Of a DNA stretch of 32,694 nucleotides, positions 12,554 to 20,822 are shown in pieces. The notes below the pieces were generated by a model. The model searched no databases. It was not told where the DNA came from and saw nothing but the letters and a program-made list of their open reading frames with translations. The stretch is from a virus: the IMG/VR virus record IMGVR_UViG_3300031857_000805, positions 1 to 32,694 of that record; one strand, written 5' to 3'. A program made the translations under genes and the position numbers. The first letter of the stretch is position 1; every line of letters begins with the position of its first letter.

Positions 12554-13492
12554 ATGGGAATGAAGTACACAGTCACTGAAAATAGACTGCGATATGCAGT
12601 CAGACATGCGCTCCTGAATTCTGGTCACAACAAGTGGACCTTGAACGAGGGTTTCATCTCCATGTTCTTTGGAGCTCTCTCAAATGCATACAAGGACCTT
12701 GCGTCTCAGTACAAGCAGGATCAACAGAGAGAGGTTGCAGCAAAGTTTCTACTCACAAGGAAGAACTTGGTAGCAGCGATTGGTGCCGAGATGGAAGCCA
12801 AAGGCCTCAGCAGCCAGCGTGGAGGCATGGGATCCGACAAGGGGCAGTTCAGTCAGTACAGGGGATTCGCTGAGTATGACTGGTCTGACAAGGAGTCAAA
12901 CGCCGTCATCACTGAAGTCATGACAAACAGGATGAATGAATCCCTCCCAAGGGCAACCAGAACTATCAATGCTGTGGCCGCAATGCCAGCAATTCCAGGA
13001 ATCACAAAGGACGGGCAGTCACCTGTCTCAGACTCAAAAGATGAGGGTGAGCAAGCAGACGCAATTAAAAAGGAAGCCCAGACGCAAAATAAGACGATTG
13101 ATGATGCTGCTCAAGCGGTAACTTTTCCTTTCGGTGACATTGCGACCCTATTTTCAGGGACTTCAACATACGATGACCTTGAGATGCTGATCAAGGACGC
13201 AGGATTCGGCTTCACACCTGTCGACTTCCTGCACAAGGTCAAGCACATTGACACCATTGTAAGAAATGCGAACTATGGTTCAGCAAAATTCCCACCAGAA
13301 ATCTCTTCACTTGTGAAGAAGGCCTGCCTCACCCTAAGAAGAGATGCTGAAACTGGTCTCAGCAAGTACGAGAAGCAAGGTAACTACAAGGAAATGTCAC
13401 CGCTTGCTCTTCCATCCGAAGCAATTCAGGGAAAAGCAGCTCCTCAAACAGGAGGAGAGTCGGCTGAGGGTTCAGAGACTGCTGAGAAGTGA
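12554..13492 (+). CDS. Tagged protein, possible virion component
   Basis: 312 residues. It starts MGMKYTVTENRLRYAVRHAL, a version of the recurring tag with T-E-N-x-L-R and R-x-x-L, followed by helical sequence (MFFGALSNAYKDLASQYKQD), a Ser/Asp/Gln-rich linker (about 150-185) and a helical C-terminal domain. The last 30 residues are low-complexity. The ATG at 12554 follows GGAAA; an ATG two codons later is also possible. It is the only plus-strand gene between 10701 and 15421, flanked by minus-strand genes, and overlaps the convergent gene by 21 bases. The function is unknown; the tag links it to the 7.2-10.7 kb cluster. Confidence 0.78.
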   Translation: MGMKYTVTENRLRYAVRHALLNSGHNKWTLNEGFISMFFGALSNAYKDLASQYKQDQQREVAAKFLLTRKNLVAAIGAEMEAKGLSSQRGGMGSDKGQFSQYRGFAEYDWSDKESNAVITEVMTNRMNESLPRATRTINAVAAMPAIPGITKDGQSPVSDSKDEGEQADAIKKEAQTQNKTIDDAAQAVTFPFGDIATLFSGTSTYDDLEMLIKDAGFGFTPVDFLHKVKHIDTIVRNANYGSAKFPPEISSLVKKACLTLRRDAETGLSKYEKQGNYKEMSPLALPSEAIQGKAAPQTGGESAEGSETAEK

Positions 13493-13699
13493 AGGCTCCA
13501 TGAGGTAGAGAGACCCTTCGTACATTACGATTAGTTTCTCACCAATTTTCGAACTACCTGTGACGAGGACGACTTCACCTACTTCTATGATCCTGTGGTG
13601 AGTTGGACTCGTGATTGAGTATGCAGAAGCTACAGCACCACGAGTCCACTTTGAAGGTCTCATGACTCTTGCAAGTTGCCCTGGTTCAAAGTCAGTCAC
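13472..13699 (-). CDS. Small SH3/KOW-like barrel protein (predicted)
   Basis: 75 residues starting with GTG: MTDFEPGQLARVMRPSKW. EPGQLARV, then EVGEVVLVTGSSKIGEKLIVMYEGSLYLMEPSLL, follows the small-barrel plan. The ribosome-binding site is weak. The 3' end overlaps the convergent plus-strand gene by 21 bases. No catalytic residues are visible. Confidence 0.65.
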   Translation of the reverse strand: MTDFEPGQLARVMRPSKWTRGAVASAYSITSPTHHRIIEVGEVVLVTGSSKIGEKLIVMYEGSLYLMEPSLLSSL

Positions 13700-13723
13700 C
13701 TACAAATTTAGGAGACTTTGAGA

Positions 13724-14020
13724 TCAGGTAACCTGTGAGTTCATGCTTCGAATGACATCTTCAGTCCTCATACCAGGTCCTCCCCAAGGGCACTCCTGCC
13801 ACTCTGTGACATTGCCTTCATCGTCACATGGGAAAACCAGCGTCTCGTCAATAGCGAACCTGCCACTTCCGTGATTAGCATCTGAGATCATGTAGTGTCG
13901 ACCGTTAGTCATTGTGACATGGCTTCGGAAGATGATGCCGCCCTTCTTCACAAAAGCGCCATTTTCGAAGTGGTCATCTACGACCAGCGGTTCCTTGAAA
14001 GTCACGAACTTGTCAATCAT
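13724..14020 (-). CDS. Hypothetical protein downstream of DNA ligase
   Basis: 98 residues starting MIDKFVTFKEPLVVDDHFENG. The ATG overlaps the ligase stop as ATGA and follows AAGGAG, so it is coupled to ligase. The sequence is beta-rich (GGIIFRSHVTM, HYMISDANHGSGRFAIDETL) and ends in WQECPWGGPGMRTEDVIRSM. No family is recognised; a small beta domain is likely. Confidence 0.72.
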   Translation of the reverse strand: MIDKFVTFKEPLVVDDHFENGAFVKKGGIIFRSHVTMTNGRHYMISDANHGSGRFAIDETLVFPCDDEGNVTEWQECPWGGPGMRTEDVIRSMNSQVT

Positions 14021-15333
14021 GCATTCTCCTTCCAATTATCGTAGGCTGCAAGGACCTTGGGGTCCACGTCAGAGGGGTCTCGGAACCGGCAGAATACCGG
14101 AAAGCGGAGCTTGCCGTCCGGAGTGAAGGGAGGCTGGTGCTCACACTCGGCGATTCGACCAACATAGGTGTCAGGACCGTCCTTGAAGATCTGGTCCTTG
14201 AGCTTGTCAGTGTATCCGCCACCGACTCGGGTCACCACACCGTTCGGGGTGAGGACCTTGAATCCACCGAACTGTCCAGCACGCTTGGTTCGGGAGGCAG
14301 CCTCGTACCAGCCGACCACCACACCCTCCTCGGTTGCAACCGGCTTGAGCTTTAGGATGGCCGAGGAGCGCTTCCACTGATAGACTGCCTTGAGGTCCTT
14401 GAGCATCACACCCTCGTAGGACTCATCAAGGCACTCCTCGTAGAAGGAGCGGAGCTCGACTTCGTTGTTGGCCATGGTGGACTTGACGTACCGGAATGGT
14501 GTGCCGGTGGTGTCGCCAATGATGGTGTGGAGGTCAAGGAGGCGGGCTCGGTAGTGGAGCTCGGACTTTTGAGCCTGCCAGTCGGTGAAGGGGACACAGT
14601 CGAACACGTGGTAGCACATGGTGGAGTCGTCCTTCTTGGACTTCGCCGACATCACCACCGAGGCGGACTCGTTCCAGTCCTCACCCATCGCCTCACCGTC
14701 AAGGACAAAGTCATCGGAGGAGAGCGCCTCGATGGCCGCCTTGATCCGGGGAAGGGTCTCGAGGACCGTGCCGTTTCGGGTGTAGAGGGTGACCTCACCC
14801 TTGGACTTCACAGCGATCACTCGGAGTCCGTCCAGCTTCGCCTCCACTCGTACCGGGTAGGCAACCGGCTCCGAGAAGACGAAGTTTCCGTTGACCCCCT
14901 TGGTGGGAAGTGTGCCGGCCAGGGCCACCGCGAACGGAACCACCGTGCCAGGCCAGAGCTTGTTGACGGTGGTGGAGGAGACACCACAGCGGAGGTTCCG
15001 CCAGAGGAGCCGCTCCAGCCACTTCTGAGCCAGGGTGTCACCGGACCCGATGATGTCCGAGACCGCCTTCTTGGCAGCATTCCCCTTCAGTTCTCGCCTG
15101 TCGAGGCGGATGAGGAGGTCCAGGAACTCACCGACGAGATCATCCCCGTGTCCTCGGGGACCAGGCGCCTTGGGCCGGTCGTACTTGGTCACACCCCAAT
15201 TCTTCCAGGGGTCAGATGCGAGTCCGAAGAACCGGTGGAGGAGCTCGTTCCCAACCTGGGGGTTAAGGATTGCCTCCTTTGCATTGCGAGAACCATCAGA
15301 TTCCAGGGCTTCCAGGATTTCGATGACCGACAT
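14017..15333 (-). CDS. ATP-dependent DNA ligase
   Basis: 438 residues, close to T4 gp30 in length. Motif I EAKLDGLR puts the adenylylated lysine at about residue 166. LDGEAM (motif III), EGVMLK (motif IV) and WKRSSAILKLKP (motif V) follow in order, then an OB-fold region with RVGGGYTDK. It seals nicks in replicating phage DNA. The start is the ATG at 15333, with GGAGG correctly spaced; an ATG four codons earlier lies inside the ribosome-binding site. A TTACAA-17-TATAAT promoter stands just upstream. The first ~150 residues form the usual N-terminal helical domain. Confidence 0.95.
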   Translation of the reverse strand: MSVIEILEALESDGSRNAKEAILNPQVGNELLHRFFGLASDPWKNWGVTKYDRPKAPGPRGHGDDLVGEFLDLLIRLDRRELKGNAAKKAVSDIIGSGDTLAQKWLERLLWRNLRCGVSSTTVNKLWPGTVVPFAVALAGTLPTKGVNGNFVFSEPVAYPVRVEAKLDGLRVIAVKSKGEVTLYTRNGTVLETLPRIKAAIEALSSDDFVLDGEAMGEDWNESASVVMSAKSKKDDSTMCYHVFDCVPFTDWQAQKSELHYRARLLDLHTIIGDTTGTPFRYVKSTMANNEVELRSFYEECLDESYEGVMLKDLKAVYQWKRSSAILKLKPVATEEGVVVGWYEAASRTKRAGQFGGFKVLTPNGVVTRVGGGYTDKLKDQIFKDGPDTYVGRIAECEHQPPFTPDGKLRFPVFCRFRDPSDVDPKVLAAYDNWKENA

Positions 15334-15353
15334 TCCTTCCTCCATCTAAGATC

Positions 15354-15382
15354 ATTATACCACAAAGATTCCGGTTTTGTAA
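15354..15382 (-). promoter_or_regulatory. Sigma70-like promoter of DNA ligase
   Basis: TTACAA (15377-15382), a 17-base spacer and TATAAT (15354-15359) on the minus strand. The bases GTGGTATAATGAT are identical to those in the topoisomerase promoter, and the first ten also match the tRNA promoter. The -10 lies about 20 bases before the ligase start codon. Confidence 0.65.
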
Positions 15383-15420
15383 GCGATTTTGACCTATTTA
15401 CAAACAAAAGGAGAGTCGTA

Positions 15421-15894
15421 ATGGATAACGCAGCAGACATCATCAGCGCAGCTGGTGGAGGAAACATCTGGGCCGTCCTCGGCCTTGCAGTCTCAGGTGG
15501 ACTTGGTAAGTACGCCTGGGACTTCTACAAGAAGAAGGCTGACCTCAACTTCAAGGCCAACGACAATGTCCGTAAGGACGTCAAGGAAGAGAAGCTTCTC
15601 GACCGCAAAGAAAGGAACGAGTACAAGGACGATCTCAAGGAGCGTGTTGCCGCTCTTGAAGTGAAGCTCGAGGGCGCGTTGAAGGCGAAGGAGGACCTCC
15701 TCGAGCAGGTCGGGGAGCTCAAGGCTAAGCTGGCCAAGATAGAAGTGAAGCTCGAAATCCTCCTCGCAGGTGGCAAGGTATCACCAGAACCTCCAACTGA
15801 TGAGAAGCCAAAGACAAAGCCCAAGGCAAAGCCTGCACCTGAACCTGAGCCCGCACCCGCAGCAAAGCGTGGAAGGGCCAAGAAGAATGGCTGA
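15421..15894 (+). CDS. Single-membrane-helix protein with coiled coil and Pro/Lys tail
   Basis: 157 residues. A hydrophobic Gly/Ala-rich segment at about 15-35 (IWAVLGLAVSGGLGKYAW) is followed by a long charged coiled coil (about 40-115) and a Lys/Pro/Ala-rich tail (PKTKPKAKPAPEPEPAP). An AGGAG site precedes the ATG; the reading frame is open far upstream but antisense to ligase, so I use the ATG. The layout resembles envelope-spanning phage proteins such as spanin or holin-accessory types, but there is no lipobox. It overlaps the next gene by eight bases. A lysis role is inferred from its neighbours. Confidence 0.78.
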   Translation: MDNAADIISAAGGGNIWAVLGLAVSGGLGKYAWDFYKKKADLNFKANDNVRKDVKEEKLLDRKERNEYKDDLKERVAALEVKLEGALKAKEDLLEQVGELKAKLAKIEVKLEILLAGGKVSPEPPTDEKPKTKPKAKPAPEPEPAPAAKRGRAKKNG

Positions 15895-16564
15895 TCCATG
15901 TGTGGTAAAGTCCGGTGAGGTAGTCAGCATAGACGACCCAAGGCTCAGTGACACAGGTTGCACAATTGAGGCTGGTGTCATTATTAGGCCACCGGTGGAT
16001 GAAACGACTGTCGCAAAGGTCGAGACACCTGCTCAGATTCTGGAGCAGGTAGCTCAAGTGCAGGCACCTCGGAAACCCAAGGCAAAGAAGAAGGAAGAAC
16101 CAAAGGTCGAAGCAGTCAAGGAGGTTGCACCTGTTGTAAAGAAGGCGTCAGAAACTTCTAAACCAGCGACAAAGGCGCAGGTATCTGTGCAGCCTCCTGA
16201 ACCAAAGGAAGAAACTTACCTTGGAATGAGCCCTGAGATGGCAACTGTCGCTGCTGTCGGAGCTGTAGCAGCCGTTGGTGGGGCGGTCGCAACATCAACA
16301 ATGAGTGGTTTCAGTGCCATACAGGCAAAGCTCACTTCCCTCTTCGGATCAAAGGCGACTGCAACAGTAGCAGGTGGTGCAGTTGTAACTGCCGGCATGA
16401 TTGTTGCCGTGAAGGCCCTTGAGTCTAAGATGGGCAGCCTCGAAAAGGACATGAACAAGGCAAAAGAGGAGGTCGGTGGTGCCGCCTCCTCGATCGATCG
16501 AATCGATGCCTTACTGAGCCGAATTGGCGGAGACAACGACGACAAACTCGACCCTTCGGTTTAG
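15887..16564 (+). CDS. Two-membrane-helix protein with Lys/Pro/Glu linker
   Basis: 225 residues starting MADPCVVKSGEVVSIDDPRL. Residues about 60-145 are a Lys/Pro/Glu/Val-rich low-complexity linker. Two Ala/Gly/Val-rich hydrophobic segments follow (MATVAAVGAVAAVGGAVATS and ATVAGGAVVTAGMIVAVKAL, about 155-205), then a short coiled coil. This could be a membrane-spanning or holin-like protein. It is coupled to the upstream gene (eight-base overlap) and its last 54 bases overlap the end of the convergent 1238-residue gene. The function is unknown. Confidence 0.75.
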   Translation: MADPCVVKSGEVVSIDDPRLSDTGCTIEAGVIIRPPVDETTVAKVETPAQILEQVAQVQAPRKPKAKKKEEPKVEAVKEVAPVVKKASETSKPATKAQVSVQPPEPKEETYLGMSPEMATVAAVGAVAAVGGAVATSTMSGFSAIQAKLTSLFGSKATATVAGGAVVTAGMIVAVKALESKMGSLEKDMNKAKEEVGGAASSIDRIDALLSRIGGDNDDKLDPSV

Positions 16565-19500
16565 AGCCTGCCCTTCAGGTGTCCCAGAGGTGTCGAGTGG
16601 TGATGTGTCTCCCTTGCCCTCGATTGATACCCTTGAGGCATCAACACCCTTGGTAATCAGGTAGTCGGCAGCTGCCTGCGCCCTTTCAATCGACAGTTCC
16701 TCCGGGTGTTTGAACTGCATCTCTGAACTGTCGGCATATCCAACTACCTTCACTCCATAGCCTGGTCTGAGATTTAGGACTGTCCACACTCCGTCAAGGG
16801 TTGCCTGTGACTTGGTGTTGAGCTTGGTGTCACCTGGCATGAATCCAATGCCGACCTCCTGCTTTGGTGGTGAAGTAACATCAGGCTTTGCGGGAACAAC
16901 TATCACGATCGGCTGTGGTGCCTCGACAGGTGCATTGCATTCACACGAAGGCGGCGGTGGCATCATTGGAGCAACTTCAGGAACCTCATCATCTGGGCCA
17001 AATGTGATCTGGGCCAGTGCCTGCCAGTCACCGTCACCAGGCTGGCGAATGATTCCCTTGCTGATTGCAGCACCTATTGAGAAGTTACCGATCGTCCAAT
17101 CCAAGGACGAACCCACGAACAGAGATGAAACAGGCTCCTCACCGATATTGTGAAAGGCCTGGGAATCTACACCAAACGTGAAGTCGCCAAGAGCGTATGA
17201 ACCTGCCGCTGTAATGTACGGTCCAGATCCAAGCTCATAACCCTCAAGGTTGACATTCGGATAGACCATGAATCCTGCTCCGAGCAGTCCTCCGATGTTT
17301 CCGAACTGCATCTCTCCACCGATCTCAAGGGTCGATGCCCAACCTGGATGTGAGACACCGAGGCCTGCTCCTGTAGGTGCAACGACCGCGACGTCTCCAT
17401 AGACTCCTATTCCATCCGTGCTGAATGCCTTCGTGCTGGCCCTTGCACCACCCCACATGTCACCGAGCCTTGCGACTCCGTCGTTTCCCAAGGTTGCTGG
17501 AACACCGAAGTCTACCGAGAAGTGTTCGAATGTGTAGCGATTGGTGGTCCAGCCCCAGTACACATCATCTATGACCACGACTTCCTCGCCGTCGGGATTG
17601 ATGTATGACAGGGGATCTGTAACAACACCTCCCACAATCGCGCTCTCGTTTCCGAGGAACCTTGACTCACCACGGGGTGGAAGTGGAACAACGCTCATCT
17701 CAGGAACCTCACCACCAGAAGCTCCCATTAGAAGAGGAAATCCGAGAAGGAGAGAAAGAATGCCCCTGCGTCTCGAAGCGAGGACGGCTCCAAGGGCAAC
17801 CAAGATGATGCTTCCACCACTTCCACCACCGGTCGTCGAGCAACCGCTGCCTGGCACATAGGATCCCTTACTTGGTGACCTGTTGTCAGTGTCAACAGTG
17901 TCTTCGGTATCAGTTTCAGTGCCTGAATCAGTTCCCGTCTCAGTGTCCGTGTCAGTTCCACTGTCTCCCGTATCAACAGTACCGCTGTCACCTGTGTCTG
18001 TTGGCCTATCATCAATCGGATCGCAAGCGTCTCCAATTCCGTCACCATCTGCGTCTGCCTGGTCATTCGCAAGTCCAAGGCAGTTGTCAGAATCGTCCGG
18101 AACAAGGTCACCGTCGACGTCAGCGTCGCAAGCATCACCAATGTCATCCGAATCGAAGTCATCCTGACTTGGGTTTGAGACGTCGACGCAATTGTCTAGC
18201 ATTGCGCAGACACCGTCGATGTCCGCATCGTTCAGGTTGTCAGCAAGGCACAGATCCTCAGAGTCGCAGATGCCATCGGCATCATCATCATTGAGAGGAT
18301 CGAGTGGACATGGGTCTGAATCTGCACACTTGCCATCAGAGTCGATGTCATCCTCAGGATCCAGAGGACATAGATCGCAACCATCGGCAACTGCGTCGAG
18401 ATCAGAGTCCACGAGGTCATTCGAGTCTGGGCAGGCATCAACATCACCGCAGACTCCGTCCTCGTCAGAGTCGTTGTCTGCATCATTTGGACATGTGTCC
18501 ACATCTCCACAGATATCGTCAGAGTCTGCGTCATTGAGCGGATCAAGTGGGCATTCGTCTACAGATTCGCAGGCTCCATCACCGTCCCTGTCATCCAGGG
18601 AGTCATTGGGGCATGTGTCCACATCTCCACAGGTTCCGTCTCCATCGACGTCGTTGAGCTCATCAAGGGGACAGGTGTCACAGTCGTCTGCTAGACCGTC
18701 ATCATCGGAATCCATCGTATCGTCGAAACCTGGACAGATATCGGCTGAGTCACATGATCCGTCGGCATCTGAGTCATCAGTCAAGTCATCCGGACAGGTG
18801 TCGCATCCGTTGGGGACCGCATCACCGTCCGAGTCAAGGGAGTCATCAGCGCCTGGACATATGTCGTCAGAGTCACAGGATCCGTCGGCATCTGAGTCGC
18901 CGAGGGAGTCGAATGGGCAGGTGTCGCAGCCATCAGGTGTGAAGTCCGCATCTGTGTCGAGTCCGTCATCAGCACCGGGACAGATGTCGTTGTTACCGCA
19001 CACACCGTCCGAGTCTGCATCGTTGAGAGGGTCAACTGGGCATGCATCGCAGCCGTTCGGAATGCTGTCAGCATCAGAATCCACAAGGTCGCTGTGACCG
19101 GCACACACATCGACATCACCGCAGACACCATCGCTGTCGACATCATCGAGTGGATCGTTCGGGCATGTGTCACAACCGTCAGGTATGAGATCCAGGTCAG
19201 CATCTAGAAGGTCATCGTGACCTTCACAGATATCAAGTTCTCCACAGATTCCATCAGCGTCTGCATCGTTGAGTGGATCGGATGGGCAGGTGTCTGAGAC
19301 GTCTGGTGTGCCGTCACCATCAGCGTCAGGCTCAACAGGAGCCTCGGCACAATCTGTGGCTGCCGTTATCGCAGTGTCATCAAGTGCGTAGATAACTCGA
19401 AAGCTCTCAACCTGTCCTGGCGACATGTCACCGATCCTGACCGAGAGTGAGATGGCAGCATCATCGGACACAGAGCTTCCGACCGCTGAATAAAACCCAG

Positions 19501-20227
19501 AACCTGACCAGATGTCTGATCCGTCGGCGTTGTAGAACCCACCGTGTGTGACCCTGGCGTTTGGATGAGAGGTGAGGAGGTAGAGGTCAGACCCGTCACC
19601 TCCGGTGGCCTTCACCTCGGCGAGGTCGGAAACATCATTGGGCTGAGATATGATAGTGTTCGTCGTGCTATATCCATGTCCTGTCATCACGGCATTGTCA
19701 GGATCCACGTTACGGAACCAGTAGACGTCCGGAATCGTTGCAGTTCCATTGTTCGTCAGTGTGACAGTCATCACAATGTAGAGTCCATCATTCACGACAC
19801 CGTGCTGGGTCTCGATTCCGAGGTCTCCCTGAGTTCCAGTCCACACGACCGCTCCACCGAGGTTCCCGCAGATATCAACATTGCACTCAGGATCTCCAAG
19901 AGACCCAGGAATGCTCTGTGAACCGTTGAAATTGGTGTAAGATGTCCCGTCGACCTCGATTCCCCATCCCTCAAGGGGAGATCCAGGTGAGAAGAAGTCA
20001 CCATAGAAGCTCGCCCATGAGTTTGCCTGTGGGTTGGCTACAAATCCGAGCTGACCGGTGTTCGACCGATAGTGCCAACCAGATGGGTAGCCACCCTCAC
20101 CGAATGCTCCTTCCTCTCCGATGCCAAACTCAACGTAGGAGTTTCTCACGAACGCGGAAGTACCGGGATCGTTTACTTCACAAAATCCAGATGCGTATGC
20201 AAGTCCAGCAAGAGTAAGAAGGAGCAT
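16511..20227 (-). CDS. Giant outer-surface protein: TSP3 repeats, MYXO-CTERM-like segment, beta-barrel and OmpA domain
   Basis: 1238 residues. A short signal peptide (MLLLTLAGLAYASG) leads into a beta-sandwich-like domain (about 15-295), then roughly 20 thrombospondin type-3 repeats (about 298-745) of the D-x-D-x-D-G-x-C...CP type that bind calcium, and a Thr/Asp/Gly/Ser linker. About 790-820 is GSGCSTTGGG, a hydrophobic helix and SRRR, resembling the MYXO-CTERM sorting signal. Directly after lies a second signal-like stretch (ILSLLLGFPLLMGASG), a beta-rich barrel-like region (about 840-1100), a Pro-rich linker and an OmpA-type peptidoglycan-binding domain (about 1150-1235, ending NRRVEFVVVV). 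It looks like two bacterial envelope proteins fused in one frame. A GGAGG site precedes the ATG, four bases after the lysin-like gene, so it is third in the holin-lysin operon. Confidence 0.88.
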   Translation of the reverse strand: MLLLTLAGLAYASGFCEVNDPGTSAFVRNSYVEFGIGEEGAFGEGGYPSGWHYRSNTGQLGFVANPQANSWASFYGDFFSPGSPLEGWGIEVDGTSYTNFNGSQSIPGSLGDPECNVDICGNLGGAVVWTGTQGDLGIETQHGVVNDGLYIVMTVTLTNNGTATIPDVYWFRNVDPDNAVMTGHGYSTTNTIISQPNDVSDLAEVKATGGDGSDLYLLTSHPNARVTHGGFYNADGSDIWSGSGFYSAVGSSVSDDAAISLSVRIGDMSPGQVESFRVIYALDDTAITAATDCAEAPVEPDADGDGTPDVSDTCPSDPLNDADADGICGELDICEGHDDLLDADLDLIPDGCDTCPNDPLDDVDSDGVCGDVDVCAGHSDLVDSDADSIPNGCDACPVDPLNDADSDGVCGNNDICPGADDGLDTDADFTPDGCDTCPFDSLGDSDADGSCDSDDICPGADDSLDSDGDAVPNGCDTCPDDLTDDSDADGSCDSADICPGFDDTMDSDDDGLADDCDTCPLDELNDVDGDGTCGDVDTCPNDSLDDRDGDGACESVDECPLDPLNDADSDDICGDVDTCPNDADNDSDEDGVCGDVDACPDSNDLVDSDLDAVADGCDLCPLDPEDDIDSDGKCADSDPCPLDPLNDDDADGICDSEDLCLADNLNDADIDGVCAMLDNCVDVSNPSQDDFDSDDIGDACDADVDGDLVPDDSDNCLGLANDQADADGDGIGDACDPIDDRPTDTGDSGTVDTGDSGTDTDTETGTDSGTETDTEDTVDTDNRSPSKGSYVPGSGCSTTGGGSGGSIILVALGAVLASRRRGILSLLLGFPLLMGASGGEVPEMSVVPLPPRGESRFLGNESAIVGGVVTDPLSYINPDGEEVVVIDDVYWGWTTNRYTFEHFSVDFGVPATLGNDGVARLGDMWGGARASTKAFSTDGIGVYGDVAVVAPTGAGLGVSHPGWASTLEIGGEMQFGNIGGLLGAGFMVYPNVNLEGYELGSGPYITAAGSYALGDFTFGVDSQAFHNIGEEPVSSLFVGSSLDWTIGNFSIGAAISKGIIRQPGDGDWQALAQITFGPDDEVPEVAPMMPPPPSCECNAPVEAPQPIVIVVPAKPDVTSPPKQEVGIGFMPGDTKLNTKSQATLDGVWTVLNLRPGYGVKVVGYADSSEMQFKHPEELSIERAQAAADYLITKGVDASRVSIEGKGDTSPLDTSGTPEGQALNRRVEFVVVVSANSAQ

Positions 20228-20231
20228 GGTC

Positions 20232-20822
20232 TTATTCCTCCACCACTAGCGTGTAAGTGAAGGTCTTGTATCCGTTCACGGAGACCTGCTTCCTGCAGAG
20301 TGCCATGAACTCTTCAAAGTCTGCGTCCTTCGACCAAACCTGGCAACCTGCCGACCACTTGTCAACGTTGGTTGAGTTTGCACCTGCACGATGGAGGTTG
20401 ATTCCGTAGAGCCCCTCGGTGATCGTTGACTCGTTGAGGTCGAGCTTGCCATCCTTATTATTGTCACGATAAGTCTTTACAGGCTTGATCTGGACAAGGG
20501 CAGCCTTTCCGTGGTGGTCACCGATCTGCCAGGCTCCTCGGTACTGACCAGGAACAACGCAGGCAGTGCCCAGCTTGTTCATGGTGTTCTGCATCCAATA
20601 GAGGCCCGGATCAGTCGTAGCAGTCCAACCCCAGAGCTTGAGCGCTCCGGTGTCATCCTTGCAAACTACGAATATCTTGTCATCGAACTTGTTAGGAGTT
20701 CCGTCCTTCTTCCTCACTCCAATGATGTTGAGGTCCCAAGCCTTGGATTCGAATGTTGCAAAACCCTTTGACTTCACCCAATCTAGGAGTGCACGAGGAT
20801 CCTTGATGTCAGGTATCATCAT
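20232..20822 (-). CDS. Putative lysin, L,D-transpeptidase-like cysteine enzyme
   Basis: 196 residues. YGINLHRAGANSTNVDKWSAGCQVW (about 145-170) gives a His...Ser-x-Gly-Cys arrangement like the HxnSxGC active site of YkuD-type L,D-transpeptidases; related phage proteins act on peptidoglycan cross-links. There is no signal peptide, as expected if the adjacent holin releases it. A DNNKDGKLDLNES segment looks like a calcium-binding loop. The ATG overlaps the holin-like stop as ATGA behind GAGGTG. A muralytic role is supported by position and the motif but is not certain; the family is only approximately recognised. Confidence 0.7.
   Translation of the reverse strand: MMIPDIKDPRALLDWVKSKGFATFESKAWDLNIIGVRKKDGTPNKFDDKIFVVCKDDTGALKLWGWTATTDPGLYWMQNTMNKLGTACVVPGQYRGAWQIGDHHGKAALVQIKPVKTYRDNNKDGKLDLNESTITEGLYGINLHRAGANSTNVDKWSAGCQVWSKDADFEEFMALCRKQVSVNGYKTFTYTLVVEE

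Noticed and set aside
14527-15420. Plus-strand upstream extension of the gene at 15421
   Set aside because: It is antisense to DNA ligase, whereas a strong AGGAG site precedes the ATG at 15421.
17872-19097. Long plus-strand open frames (up to about 300 codons) opposite the giant protein
   Set aside because: They are Ser- or His/Arg-rich shadows of the repetitive Asp codons on the minus strand and have no ribosome-binding site or sensible composition.
18000-19330. Repeats that could suggest a CRISPR or minisatellite array
   Set aside because: The repeats are imperfect, in frame, and encode thrombospondin type-3 motifs; there are no constant repeats with unique spacers.
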